A stretch of DNA of 64,000 nt, taken from the NCBI RefSeq assembly GCF_021732705.1, contig NZ_JAKFUM010000003.1, positions 62,001 to 126,000 of the forward strand. Direction: 5' to 3'. Made by a program: the position numbers and the translations under genes. Under the pieces are notes generated by a model. That model ran no database searches. It had not been told where the DNA came from and saw only the letters and a list, made by a program, of their open reading frames with translations. Origin of the DNA: Nevskia sp. Its GTDB lineage: Bacteria; Pseudomonadota; Gammaproteobacteria; Nevskiales; Nevskiaceae. Below, in pieces: positions 28,220-36,928 of the stretch; position 1 is the first letter of the stretch; each line of letters opens with the position of its first letter.

Positions 28220-29821
28220 TCAGATCGCCGGCCGGCGCTGTGCCCACGGCGCTGCCTGTTCCAGCTGCGAGGCCAGGCGAATCAGCAGCCCTTCGCCGCC
28301 GGACGCGGCGATGAACTGCACGCCGACCGGCATGCCGTTGCGATCCATGTGCAGCGGCACCGACATGCTCGGCGTGAACGTCAGGTTCGACAGCTGCGTG
28401 AACGGCACGCGGCCGAGACTCTTGTCGGTGATCTGGTCGATCAGGCCGCTTTTCAGCACGGCGCGACCGGCGCCGAGCTTCAGGATCGCCTGCAGCGCGA
28501 GGCGCTCGGCCAGCGGCGGATCCTGCTCGCCAATGCCGGCGGCCGGCTGCGCGACGGTGGGGGTCAGGTACAGGTCGTACTGGCGGTGGAAGCGCCCCAG
28601 CGCGCGCTGGAAAGTGTTCCATTCCTTGCGCCGCGACACGTATTCGCCCGCGTTGAGGCTGCGGCCGAACAGTGCCAGTGCCCGCGTTTCGAGCTCGAAC
28701 TCCTTCTCGCTGGCGCCGACCTTGGCCTGCGCGTCGGCGACCGAGGCGGCGGTCTGGCCGTAGTACATCGTCAGGTAGCAGCGGGCCAGCGCCCGGCCGT
28801 CGATGTCCGGCGCGGCTTCCTCGACATGGTGGCCGAGGCTTGCCAGCAGGGCCGCGGCATTGCGCACGGCCAGCACGGAATCGGCATCGATCGGCTGGCC
28901 GATCGGGTTGGCGATGCTGAAGCCGATGCGCAGCCGGCCCGGATCGCGGCCGACCTCGTTGGCGTACGGGCGCTCCGGCGGGGCAATGCGGAACGAGCAG
29001 CCTTCGTCCGGACCGTTGATGGCATCGAGCATCCGCGCCGAATCGCGGACCGAGACGGTCAGCACGTGCTCGCTCGACGCGCCTTCCCAGAACTCGTCGT
29101 GCGTCGGCCCCGGCGGCACGCGGCCGCGACCCGGGCGCAGGCCGAACAGGCCGCAGTACGAGGCCGGAATGCGGATCGAGCCGCCGCCGTCGGACGCGCT
29201 GGCCATCGGCACGATGCCGGCCGCGACGGCCGCCGCCGCGCCGCCGGACGAGCCACCCGGCGTGCGCTCGGGGTTCCACGGATTGCGGGTCGGCCCGAAC
29301 AGCAGCGATTCGGTGCAGCCCTTCAGCGCCAGCTCCGGCGTCGTGGTCTTGCCGAAGATCACGGTGCCGGCGCGCAGGAAGCGCAGCACCACTTCCGACG
29401 TGACCGCCGGCACCCAATTGCGCAGCGCCCGGCTGCCGGCGGTCGTCGGCACGCCGGCGTAGTGCTGGGCGATGTCCTTGATCAGGAACGGCACGCCGGC
29501 GAACGGGCCGGACAGCGGCTCGTGCAGACGCCGTTCGGCGATCTCGTCCATCGGTATGCCGATGGTGTTCAGGCGCGGCTCGACTTCCGCCGCGCGGGCC
29601 TGTGCCGCGGCCAGCAGCTCGGCCGGGCTGACGTCGCCGCGGGCGACCAGTTCGGCCAGACCGGTGCCATCGTATTGCCGATATTCCTGGAACAAGGGGT
29701 TGGATTCCGTCGTTAGAAGTTGTTCGAGAGTGTAGCGGGCGGGCAGTACGTCACGCTTCGCGCCGGCAGCGTGAGGCCGTTCAAGGTTCCCGCGCCGGCG
29801 ACGGTCTATCGTCATGGGCAT
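28220..29821 (-). CDS. Amidase (amidase-signature family)
   Basis: 533 aa. The Ser-cisSer-Lys triad is visible: Lys115 (VPFLIKDIA), cis-Ser at 181/182 (TPGGSSGG) and nucleophile Ser205 (SDGGGSIRIPA). There is no signal peptide. It is therefore a cytoplasmic amide hydrolase of unspecified substrate. The N-terminal ~25 residues (basic, RRRRGNLERP) precede the first family-like segment and may be partly untranslated; no better start is visible. Confidence 0.88.
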   Translation of the reverse strand: MPMTIDRRRRGNLERPHAAGAKRDVLPARYTLEQLLTTESNPLFQEYRQYDGTGLAELVARGDVSPAELLAAAQARAAEVEPRLNTIGIPMDEIAERRLHEPLSGPFAGVPFLIKDIAQHYAGVPTTAGSRALRNWVPAVTSEVVLRFLRAGTVIFGKTTTPELALKGCTESLLFGPTRNPWNPERTPGGSSGGAAAAVAAGIVPMASASDGGGSIRIPASYCGLFGLRPGRGRVPPGPTHDEFWEGASSEHVLTVSVRDSARMLDAINGPDEGCSFRIAPPERPYANEVGRDPGRLRIGFSIANPIGQPIDADSVLAVRNAAALLASLGHHVEEAAPDIDGRALARCYLTMYYGQTAASVADAQAKVGASEKEFELETRALALFGRSLNAGEYVSRRKEWNTFQRALGRFHRQYDLYLTPTVAQPAAGIGEQDPPLAERLALQAILKLGAGRAVLKSGLIDQITDKSLGRVPFTQLSNLTFTPSMSVPLHMDRNGMPVGVQFIAASGGEGLLIRLASQLEQAAPWAQRRPAI

Positions 29822-29865
29822 TCGTGCCGGAAACCGCGCCGTTGCGGGGGCAAAGGAGCACTACG

Positions 29866-30849
29866 ATGACGCTGTTTCACCCGCGATGGCCGGCGCTTTC
29901 GGCAACTCGTCCCCTGCTGGCGAGCCTGTTCGCCGTGCTGTTCGCGCTGCCGATCGCGACCCTGCCGCCGCCCGCCGGCGCGGCCGACGGTGCGGCCAAC
30001 GCTGCGGTCGGAGTCGAACAGGCCTGGCTGCGCGCGCGCACCGCGATGCTGCCCGGCCCGCAGACCATCCTGCTGCAGGATCAGGCGCGACTCGAACTGC
30101 CGGATGGCCACGGCTTCGTCGCGGCGGACGAGGCCACGGCGCTGATGGCGGCGCTCGGCAATGACACCGGCTCCGGCCTGATCGGCCTGATCCTGCCGAT
30201 GGGCGAACCGGCGTGGATGATGACGGTGGACTACATCGCCGCGGGCCATGTCGACGACAACGATGCCCGCGGCTGGCAGCCGGATGCCCTGCTGGCGGCG
30301 CTGAAGCGTGGCACGGCTGCCGGCAATGCCCGGCGCACGGTCCTGGGCCTGCCGCCGCTGGCGGTCAGCGGCTGGCTCGACGTGCCGACCTACGATGCCG
30401 CGACGCAGCGCCTGTCATGGTCGGCCGCGACCACGGCGGACACGGCGACCGATGCCGCGACGATCAACCTGAACACGGTGATCCTCGGGCGCGAGGGTTA
30501 TCTCGCGCTGAACCTGATCGCGAACGCGGCGCAGCTGGCAACAGCGCGACATGCGGCCGAGGCGCTGGTCGCGCGGATCCGCTTCAACGCCGGTCGCCGG
30601 CACCAGGATTTCGAGCGGGGCCATGACCGCGTGGCGCGCTACGGGCTGTCGGCGCTGGTTGACGGCACGGCCGGTCAGATGACGCCGCCGCCGCCGTCGT
30701 TCGCGCGCTGGCTGAGCCTGTTCGCGGTGTTTGGCGCCCTGTCGTTCACGCTGCTGGCGGTGCGCACCGGCGGCCGCACCGTTCGGGCGATTCGCACCAC
30801 GCCGCAGCCGGCCGTGGCCAAGCCGCCGGCTCAGCGGAAAATGAAGTAG
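29866..30849 (+). CDS. DUF2167 membrane-anchored exported protein
   Basis: 327 aa. AAAGGAG (29852-29858) lies 7 nt before ATG 29866, which settles the start. An N-terminal signal or anchor segment (ATRPLLASLFAVLFALPIATL) is followed by the DUF2167 domain: WLRARTAMLPGPQTILLQDQ, LPDGHGFVAADEATAL and the YIAAGHVDDNDA motif of the family. A C-terminal membrane helix (WLSLFAVFGALSFTLLAV) ends in a basic tail. The function of DUF2167 proteins is unknown. The 3' end overlaps the opposing DUF486 gene by 19 bp. Confidence 0.82.
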   Translation: MTLFHPRWPALSATRPLLASLFAVLFALPIATLPPPAGAADGAANAAVGVEQAWLRARTAMLPGPQTILLQDQARLELPDGHGFVAADEATALMAALGNDTGSGLIGLILPMGEPAWMMTVDYIAAGHVDDNDARGWQPDALLAALKRGTAAGNARRTVLGLPPLAVSGWLDVPTYDAATQRLSWSAATTADTATDAATINLNTVILGREGYLALNLIANAAQLATARHAAEALVARIRFNAGRRHQDFERGHDRVARYGLSALVDGTAGQMTPPPPSFARWLSLFAVFGALSFTLLAVRTGGRTVRAIRTTPQPAVAKPPAQRKMK

Positions 30850-31175
30850 ACCGCGCCGCACATGCACAACGCGGCCCACAGGAAATCCAGCTTCAGCGGC
30901 TGCTTCATGAAGATCAACGCGAACGGCACGAACACCGCCAGCGTGATCACTTCCTGCAGGATCTTGAGCTGGGCCAGGCTCAAGCTGCCGAAGCCGATGC
31001 GATTCGCCGGCACCATCAGCGCATATTCGAACAGCGCGATGCCCCAGCTGAGCAGCACCGCGATGTAGATCGGCTTGTCGTGCAGCGTCTTCAGATGCCC
31101 GTACCAGGCATAGGTCATGAACAGGTTCGACAGCAGCAGCAGACCGGCGGTCTGCGCGAGGATCACGAGGTTCAT
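30831..31175 (-). CDS. DUF486 (DMT-like) small inner-membrane protein
   Basis: 114 aa from ATG 31175 (MNLVILAQTAGLLLLSN). It has four predicted membrane helices with the family motifs FMTYAWYGHLK and a closing LDFLWAALCMCGAVYFIF. It resembles half of a DMT-superfamily transporter and may act as a dimer. The substrate is unknown. It is convergent with and overlaps the DUF2167 gene. Confidence 0.85.
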   Translation of the reverse strand: MNLVILAQTAGLLLLSNLFMTYAWYGHLKTLHDKPIYIAVLLSWGIALFEYALMVPANRIGFGSLSLAQLKILQEVITLAVFVPFALIFMKQPLKLDFLWAALCMCGAVYFIFR

Positions 31176-31213
31176 CCGGAAGGTTCCGACAGCGGGTGAA
31201 AGGGCGGCGCCCA

Positions 31214-31243
31214 AAAGAAAACCCCGCGCGAGGCGGGGTTTTC
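31214..31243 (-). terminator. Rho-independent terminator of the Bax inhibitor-1-like gene
   Basis: Symmetric AAAACCCCGC ... GCGGGGTTTT hairpin. Read on the minus strand it ends in TTTTCTTTT just past the stop at 31262. A second weaker plus-strand T-run is also present. Confidence 0.85.
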
Positions 31244-31261
31244 ATTGGACCACGGTCGCGA

Positions 31262-31963
31262 TCAATCGTCGCGATTGGCGAAGCCCAGGATGCTCAGCAG
31301 GCTCATGAACACGTTGTAGATGTTCAGGTACAGGCCGACGGTGGCGCTGATGTAGTTGGTCTCGCCGCCATCGAGGATGCGACCCGTGTCATAGAGCATG
31401 AAGCCCGAGAACACGACCATCGCCGCCGCCGACACGGCCAGTTGCAGGCCGGCGATGTGCAGGAAGATGTTGGCGATCGACGCCACCATCAGCACCACCG
31501 CGCCGATCACGAGGAAGCTGCCCATCCGCGAGAAATCGCGGCGACTGATCATCGCGTAGGCCGACAGCGCGAGGAAGATCGCGCCGGTGCCGCCGAGCGC
31601 GGTCATCACCAGCTCGCTGCCGTTCGGGAAGGCGCGGGCATACATCGACACGATCGGGCCGGTGATGAAGCCGACGAAGCCGGTGAACGCGAACACGGCG
31701 ACCAGACCCATCGCGCTGTTGCGGGCAGCCTGCACCCAGAACAGCAGGCCGATCATGCCGGCGAAGCTCAGCAGCGGGTTGATCCGGCCGACGTTCAGCA
31801 TCGTCGCCAGTCCGGCCATCAGCGCCGAGAACACCAGCGTGGCCGACAGCAGCAGATAGGTGTTGCGCAGGACGGTGTGCGTGGCCAGCAGTTCCGACAC
31901 CGAGCCGCGCCGCGTGGCGCTGCCGGTGACGGGCAGACCGGGGAACTTGTTCGGGGTGTTCAT
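31262..31963 (-). CDS. Bax inhibitor-1/YccA-family membrane protein
   Basis: 233 aa with about seven membrane helices after a soluble N-terminus. Family hallmarks include NGSELVMTALGGTGAIFLALSAY and the C-terminal GLYLNIYNVFMSLLSILGF. AAGGAG 7 nt upstream fixes the start. Bacterial homologues act as pH-sensitive calcium-leak channels (BsYetJ) or modulate FtsH (YccA); which applies here is not visible. An AT-rich leader with an extended -10 element lies upstream. Confidence 0.9.
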   Translation of the reverse strand: MNTPNKFPGLPVTGSATRRGSVSELLATHTVLRNTYLLLSATLVFSALMAGLATMLNVGRINPLLSFAGMIGLLFWVQAARNSAMGLVAVFAFTGFVGFITGPIVSMYARAFPNGSELVMTALGGTGAIFLALSAYAMISRRDFSRMGSFLVIGAVVLMVASIANIFLHIAGLQLAVSAAAMVVFSGFMLYDTGRILDGGETNYISATVGLYLNIYNVFMSLLSILGFANRDD

Positions 31964-32024
31964 CGCTCGCTCCTTGTAAAATAAAAGTAAAATCAGCTAC
32001 TTGGGAACCATCGAAGCTGCGGGG

Positions 32025-32033
32025 ACTATAGCA
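32025..32033 (-). promoter_or_regulatory. Extended -10 promoter candidate for the Bax inhibitor-1-like gene
   Basis: On the minus strand TGCTATAGT gives TGn plus a 5/6 TATAAT match, with no good -35. Transcription would start near 32018 and give a ~55-nt AT-rich leader. Confidence 0.35.
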
Positions 32034-32148
32034 GCAGCATCGATCAGACCACAGACGGGCGCGCTCGTTCGGTGCGCGGGCCGGCGGCGTCATCGGCGGA
32101 CGACCGGCGGGAGGCCGCGACGGAACGTGTCATCGGGAGCCGCGACCA

Positions 32149-32167
32149 GCGGGTACCGAGTACCCGC
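32149..32167. promoter_or_regulatory. Perfect short inverted repeat upstream of the GNAT gene
   Basis: GCGGGTAC-CGA-GTACCCGC, 8-bp arms and a 3-bp centre, 56 bp before the acetyltransferase start. It could be an operator or an mRNA hairpin. Confidence 0.35.
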
Positions 32168-32222
32168 GGTATTTGCAGCCGCTGCCGCGGAACGCGAGAC
32201 TGCGGAGCACCTGGAGATTCCC

Positions 32223-32663
32223 ATGTCCGACATCCTCGAAATCACCAGCGCCGATGGCCGCATCGTCGCCGAAACCTGGCTGATCCGCGCCGAATCGGTG
32301 CATCGGCAATTGCGGCCGCAGCTGATGCCGGACTACTACGGCCAGATGCGCCGCGTGTTCGCCAGCGGCGGCCGGATGATCGTCGCCACCGACGGCAACG
32401 CGGTGCAGGGACTGGCGGTCTGGCGCATTCTCGAAAAGACCTTCTCCCGCAGCGAGCTGTACATCGACGATCTGGTCACCGATTCCGCCTGCCGCTCGAC
32501 CGGTGTCGGCAAGGCGCTGCTCGGCTGGTGCGAGTCGCGGGCGCGCGAGGCCGGCTGCACGCAGCTGACGCTCGATTCCGGCACGCCGCGGCTGATGGCG
32601 CACAAGTTTTATTTCCGCGAGGGCGTGCAGATCACGTCGTTCCATTTCGTGAAGTCGCTGTAG
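32223..32663 (+). CDS. GNAT-family N-acetyltransferase
   Basis: 146 aa. The acetyl-CoA-binding region is YIDDLVTDSACRSTGVGKAL (~res 78-98; Q/R-x2-G-x-G/A-type, here RSTGVG) followed by LGWCESRAREAGC. The C-terminal LMAHKFYFREGVQI is the usual 'fyer.Gf' element. CTGGAG upstream supports the ATG. The substrate is unknown. It lies 23 bp before the aminotransferase gene, so the two are probably co-transcribed. Confidence 0.85.
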   Translation: MSDILEITSADGRIVAETWLIRAESVHRQLRPQLMPDYYGQMRRVFASGGRMIVATDGNAVQGLAVWRILEKTFSRSELYIDDLVTDSACRSTGVGKALLGWCESRAREAGCTQLTLDSGTPRLMAHKFYFREGVQITSFHFVKSL

Positions 32664-32686
32664 CCCGCCGCTCACCTCCCCATCCC

Positions 32687-33853
32687 ATGAACCATTCCTG
32701 GAAGCTGCACTTTTCGCGATTCCTCACGGCCCGGCCGCAGCGCCTGCATGTCTCGGCGCACAGCCATCATCCGTGGCCCGATGTCAGCTTCGACGCCCAG
32801 ATGCAGGCCTGGCTCGACGCCGCCGAGCTGATCGACGGCAAGTGGGATCGCATCTTCGGCGAGGTCATTCCGGCGGCGCAGGCGCACGTCGCGAACGTCC
32901 TGCATCTGCCGAAGCCGGACACGATCTGCTTCGCCGGCAATACCCACGAGCTGTTCATGCGGGTGATGTCGACGATCGAGCGCAAGCCGATCCGCGTGCT
33001 GACCACCGACGCTGAGTTCCACAGTTTCAATCGCCAGATGCAGCGCTTCGAGGAAGCCGGCATGGTGACGGTAGAACGCATCGCCGCCGAGCCGTTCGCG
33101 AGCTTCGCCGAGCGCTTCTCGGCTGCCGCCGCCCGCGGTGGCCACGACCTCGTCTACTTCAGCCAGTGCTTCTTCAACAGCGGCTGGCTGGTGCACGAGC
33201 TGGCGTCGATCGTCGCCGCCGTGCGCGATCCGGAGACGCTGATCCTGATCGACGGCTATCACGGCTACATGGCGGTGCACACCGACCTGTCGGCGATCGC
33301 CCATCGCGCCTTCTATCTCAGCGGTGGCTACAAGTACGCGATGACCGGCGAGGGCAACGCCTTCATCCATTGTCCGGACGGGCAGGCGATGCGACCGGTC
33401 GACACCGGCTGGTTCGCCGGCTTTGCCGAACTGAGCACCGGGCCGGTCCAGGTCGGCTATGCCGATGGCGGGCTTCGCATGCTCGGAGCGACATACGACG
33501 CGACCGCGCTGTACCGGCTGAATGCCGTGATGGACTGGCTGCACGCGCAGAAGCTGACGCCGGCGCGCATCCACGCTCGCGTGGCGGCGCTGCAGGACCT
33601 GTTTCTCGACGGTCTGGCCAAGCTGCAGCTGCCGGTCCTGAATGTTGCCCAGCTGATTCCGGGCCGCGGCCAGCCTCGCGGCAACTTCCTGACCTTTCGC
33701 ACGCCGGCCGCCGGCGCGATCAACGCGAAGCTCAAGGCGCGCGAAGTGATTGCCGACTATCGCGACGATCGTCTGCGGATCGGTTTCGGGCTGTACCACG
33801 ACGAAAGCGATGTCGCCGAACTGCTGCAGCGCGTCGCCATCGCGCTGGCCTGA
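32687..33853 (+). CDS. PLP-dependent class V aminotransferase-fold protein (kynureninase-like)
   Basis: 388 aa. Fold-type I PLP site: Asp189 (LIDGYHGYMA) and Schiff-base Lys216 (SGGYKYAMTGEG). LHVSAHSHHPWPDV near the N-terminus and the C-terminal RLRIGFGLYHDESDV are typical of the kynureninase/cysteine-desulfurase-like group. It is not long enough or similar enough by eye to be called KynU. Substrate unknown; the paired GNAT gene gives no firm clue. Confidence 0.82.
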   Translation: MNHSWKLHFSRFLTARPQRLHVSAHSHHPWPDVSFDAQMQAWLDAAELIDGKWDRIFGEVIPAAQAHVANVLHLPKPDTICFAGNTHELFMRVMSTIERKPIRVLTTDAEFHSFNRQMQRFEEAGMVTVERIAAEPFASFAERFSAAAARGGHDLVYFSQCFFNSGWLVHELASIVAAVRDPETLILIDGYHGYMAVHTDLSAIAHRAFYLSGGYKYAMTGEGNAFIHCPDGQAMRPVDTGWFAGFAELSTGPVQVGYADGGLRMLGATYDATALYRLNAVMDWLHAQKLTPARIHARVAALQDLFLDGLAKLQLPVLNVAQLIPGRGQPRGNFLTFRTPAAGAINAKLKAREVIADYRDDRLRIGFGLYHDESDVAELLQRVAIALA

Positions 33854-33869
33854 GGCCTGGTAGCGCGCA

Positions 33870-33906
33870 ACAAAAAAGCCGCCGCTGCGAGCGCAGCGGC
33901 GGCTTT
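33870..33906. terminator. Bidirectional rho-independent terminator
   Basis: AAAAAA, then an 11-bp stem GCCGCCGCTGC / GCAGCGGCGGC with a GAGC loop, then TTTTT. It separates the convergent aminotransferase and DUF1134 genes. Confidence 0.95.
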
Positions 33907-33926
33907 TTCGGTCCGGAAGCCGCCGA

Positions 33927-34550
33927 TCAGAACGGGTTCAGCGTCTTTTCGCGGGTGTAGCTCAGGTAGCCGACATTGGCACCGGCGCGCAGGCCGACAC
34001 CGGTACGGATCGGCGCCAGCGTGATGCCGGAGGCGCGCTGATAGTTCAGGCCGACGCCGGCGACGATGTACAGGCTGCCGTCGACACCCGGGAAGCGCTG
34101 GTACAGATCCTTGGTCCAGTGCAGGTCATAGACCAGCGTGAACACCTTCGAGGCATTGCCGCCGATGTCCCAGCCGACCGACGGACCCTGCCAGTACACC
34201 TTGGTCGAGCCACCGCCCTTGTAGACGAGATTGCCTTCGCCGTAGCGCAGGCCGACGACGAAGGCGCCCGAGCCTTCATTGCCGATGATGTAGCCGACCG
34301 GGCGGCCGAGTTTCGAGAAAGCCTTCTCGATCGCCTTCGCCAGGCCGCTGCTGGTGCCGCCGAAGAACTTCTCGGCCGCCGCGACGGTTTCTTCCTGGGT
34401 GAAGGTTTCCTGCGGCACGTCGCCGCCGGCCTTGCCCTGTTCGATGGCGGGCTCGCTGGTCTCGTTCTGCGCGTGGGCGGCCGGAATCAGGCCGGCGCCG
34501 AGCGTCAGCATCATCGAGCCTGCGACTGCGATCAGTTTCTTGAGCGTCAT
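33927..34550 (-). CDS. DUF1134/EipA-family periplasmic protein
   Basis: 207 aa. Signal peptide ~1-27 (GAGLIPAAHA/QNE). The mature domain carries the DUF1134 signature GRPVGYIIGNEGSGAFVVGLRYGEG, VYWQGPSVGWDIGGNASKVF and GVDGSLYIVAGVGLNYQ, all well conserved. Brucella EipA, of this family, is a periplasmic barrel needed for cell-envelope integrity. A similar envelope role is a family-based inference. It is monocistronic by the look of its flanks. Confidence 0.88.
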   Translation of the reverse strand: MTLKKLIAVAGSMMLTLGAGLIPAAHAQNETSEPAIEQGKAGGDVPQETFTQEETVAAAEKFFGGTSSGLAKAIEKAFSKLGRPVGYIIGNEGSGAFVVGLRYGEGNLVYKGGGSTKVYWQGPSVGWDIGGNASKVFTLVYDLHWTKDLYQRFPGVDGSLYIVAGVGLNYQRASGITLAPIRTGVGLRAGANVGYLSYTREKTLNPF

Positions 34551-34755
34551 GGTTCACCTTTTGTTTTTGGCGGACGGGGGCGTCCGGATCAGACCGCGGC
34601 AGCCGGCGCGTGTTCGCGGGCCGTCAGCAACCTGATGCCGAAGGATAGACGCTGAACATGAACGCGGCCTGAGCGATACCGTACCGAGCGCGGCAAGGCC
34701 TTGTTGGCGAACGAATTCCGCCGTCCGCACGGGTGACGGCGCGCGGCCGCCCGGT

Positions 34756-35226
34756 TCAGGTGCCGGCGGCCGGAGCCACGGCGAGGTTGGCGCGCCGGTA
34801 GACGTGTGCCAGCAGCCACAGCGGCCCGATCATCAGGAACTGCACGTCCTTGAAGAACGACGGCTTCTTGCCTTCGACCTGATGGCCGACGAACTGGCCG
34901 ACCCAGGCCAGCACGAACACGGCCGCCATCACGGGCACGAAGGCGCCGCCGAGCGCGTCGAAACTGGTCTCGACGATCAGCAGCACCGCCGCCAGCACCG
35001 GCACCATGCCGAGCGCCAGCCGCCACGACAGCAGCGCGTAGTAGACGAGCGTCAGCACCATGGCCACGGTGCAGGCATTGACCAGCGCATCGCCCACCGG
35101 CACGGCCCGCAGGAACGCGAACACCGCAAGCACGATCGGCGGCACGCACAGCCAGTGCAGACGCTTGTTGACCGGGTTGCGATGGCTGTCGCTGTACTCG
35201 GCCAGCCAGGTGTGGATCGATTTCAT
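34756..35226 (-). CDS. Mpo1-like (DUF962) membrane protein
   Basis: 156 aa with about four membrane helices. The conserved histidine/asparagine segments EYSDSHRNPVNKRLHWLCVP and WVGQFVGHQVEGKKPSF match the yeast Mpo1/YGL010w family. Mpo1 is an Fe(II) dioxygenase that shortens 2-hydroxy fatty acids by one carbon, and the metal-ligand His residues appear intact here. A role in hydroxy-fatty-acid metabolism is inferred from the family. Bacterial members are little studied. Confidence 0.88.
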   Translation of the reverse strand: MKSIHTWLAEYSDSHRNPVNKRLHWLCVPPIVLAVFAFLRAVPVGDALVNACTVAMVLTLVYYALLSWRLALGMVPVLAAVLLIVETSFDALGGAFVPVMAAVFVLAWVGQFVGHQVEGKKPSFFKDVQFLMIGPLWLLAHVYRRANLAVAPAAGT

Positions 35227-35399
35227 GAACGGTTGCGGATGCAGCGTTGGGCTTGACGGGGCATCAGGTTATGCTCGGGCCGCCACCAGACAGGATGGTA
35301 AATGCGGCCCAGCCTTGTGCGAGGCGGGTCGGCGACGATCGCCGACCGCCGCAGTTCATCGTCCACCGCCCGCTTCAACCGCCGACCGACGAACGCCGA

Positions 35400-36398
35400 A
35401 TGGAGGATCCGCTAGCTCGCGACGATGTCGACCCGGCCACGGACAGCGTCGATCCGTTCGATCGCTTCATCGGCCGGCTGTATCGCGCCGGGTTGGCGCT
35501 GCCGTCCGGCGGCTTCCGCGCCTGGGCGCTGCAGCAGCTGCGCCAGTGCATCCCGTTCGACGCCGCGATCTGGGGCACCGGCACGGTCCGTACGATGCGC
35601 TTCCACACCTGCAGCATCATCGACCTGCCGGGCGATTTCCCGCAGCGTCTGGAAGCGACGCACGCGATCAACCCGATCGTGCCGGCGCTGCTGCGGCAGC
35701 TCGGGCGGCCGGTCGACATGCAGTCCGTGCTCGATGACGAGCGCTTCTTCAGCTCCGACATCTACCGCCGCACGTTCGCGCCGTACGGGATCCAGCGCAT
35801 CCTGAGCACCGGTCATGTCGATGCCCGCAGCGGCCTTTACTCGCTGGTCTCGCTGTACCGCTTCGATCGCGGCCGGCCGTTCAGCAGCGACGAGCACGCG
35901 CGGCAGGCGCGGGTGATGTTCCACCTGTTCAACGCCGCGTCGCACGCCTTTTTCCTGCATCTGTCGCGAGCCACCAGCGAGCGGCCGATCGAAAGCGCCG
36001 CCGCGGCGGTCGATCGCACGGGCGCGCTGCACGAGGTCATGCCGCGTTTCGTCGAACTGCTCGACGAACATTTCCCGCATCGGCTGGCCCACGAGCTGCC
36101 GTTCGAGCTGCCGCCGCCGGGCGAAACCCGCGTGATCGACGGCCTGTGCATCCGCACGGAGCCGTTCGACGAGTTGCGCTGCGTCTACCTGTGGCAGGCC
36201 GGCCCGCTCGATCGCCTGACCCGCCGCGAACGCGAGATCGTCTACGCCATCGCCCACGGACTGAGCTTCAAGCAGGCGGCGAAGCGCATCGGCATCGCTC
36301 CGTCGACGGTCGCGAATCACCTGTACCGCGTCTATCGCAAGCTCGGGGTCTACAGCCGCAGCGCGCTTGCCGGGCTGGTCTACCCCGGCTCGCAGTAG
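35400..36398 (+). CDS. LuxR-family transcriptional regulator
   Basis: 332 aa. The C-terminal GerE/LuxR helix-turn-helix is clear: LTRREREIVYAIAHGLSFKQ, AAKRIGIAPSTVANHLYRVY and RKLGVYSRSAL (~res 270-325). The ~250-residue N-terminal region has no recognisable autoinducer or receiver motif. There is no luxI homologue in the window, so it is an orphan with an unknown signal. The start is uncertain: ATG 35400 has no good ribosome-binding site, and ATG 35295 is possible in frame. Confidence 0.8.
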   Translation: MEDPLARDDVDPATDSVDPFDRFIGRLYRAGLALPSGGFRAWALQQLRQCIPFDAAIWGTGTVRTMRFHTCSIIDLPGDFPQRLEATHAINPIVPALLRQLGRPVDMQSVLDDERFFSSDIYRRTFAPYGIQRILSTGHVDARSGLYSLVSLYRFDRGRPFSSDEHARQARVMFHLFNAASHAFFLHLSRATSERPIESAAAAVDRTGALHEVMPRFVELLDEHFPHRLAHELPFELPPPGETRVIDGLCIRTEPFDELRCVYLWQAGPLDRLTRREREIVYAIAHGLSFKQAAKRIGIAPSTVANHLYRVYRKLGVYSRSALAGLVYPGSQ

Positions 36399-36546
36399 CC
36401 CCTCGACGTGCGCGCGACGGGCTACGCGTAAAGCTCGGCAAAGCTGAACGGAAAGCCGGGAAATTCAGCGCAGACAAGGCTTTGACGCGTGCTAACCTGC
36501 GCCCGTCCCGCGGCCTCAGGCTGCCTTGCCGACTCGTTCGAACCCC

Positions 36547-36861
36547 ATGCGCAACCTCGACACCGCCAGTTTCAAGGCCTTGCTCGACAGCGGCACGGCC
36601 GTGCTGCTGGACGTGCGGATGCCGGAAGAGCTCGAAATCGCCGCGCTGCCCGATGCCGTCAACATCCCGCTGCCGGAACTGGGCGCGCGCCTGGGCGAAT
36701 TAAACCCGCAGGCGCCGATCGCCGTCCTATGTCATCACGGGGTGCGCAGCGAGATGGCCGGCCGCTTTCTCGAGCGCAACGGTTTCGTCGACGTCGCGCA
36801 TCTAAGCGGTGGGATCGATGCGTGGTCGCTCGAGATCGACGATTCCGTGCCGCGCTACTGA
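36547..36861 (+). CDS. Single-domain rhodanese-like sulfurtransferase
   Basis: 104 aa. A single rhodanese domain with catalytic Cys62 in the loop LCHHGVRS, the CH1-type LLDVRMPEELEIAALPDAVNI and the closing LSGGIDAWS. It is cytoplasmic. Such small rhodaneses move sulfane sulfur, with the acceptor unknown. It lies 67 bp before tolC. Confidence 0.88.
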   Translation: MRNLDTASFKALLDSGTAVLLDVRMPEELEIAALPDAVNIPLPELGARLGELNPQAPIAVLCHHGVRSEMAGRFLERNGFVDVAHLSGGIDAWSLEIDDSVPRY

Positions 36862-36928
36862 CACCGACCATTCCTATCCTCGCCGGCCGCTCGCTGCTCC
36901 GGCCATCGCCCGAAACCCAGGAAGATTC

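Noticed and set aside
26037-28763. 908-codon plus-strand frame antisense to the S9A peptidase
   Set aside because: The minus-strand gene has a full catalytic triad and signal peptide; the antisense product is low-complexity and has no recognisable motif.
35400-36398. Quorum-sensing LuxR with acyl-homoserine-lactone binding
   Set aside because: No autoinducer-binding signature could be seen in the N-terminal region and no luxI is nearby; called as an orphan LuxR-type regulator only.
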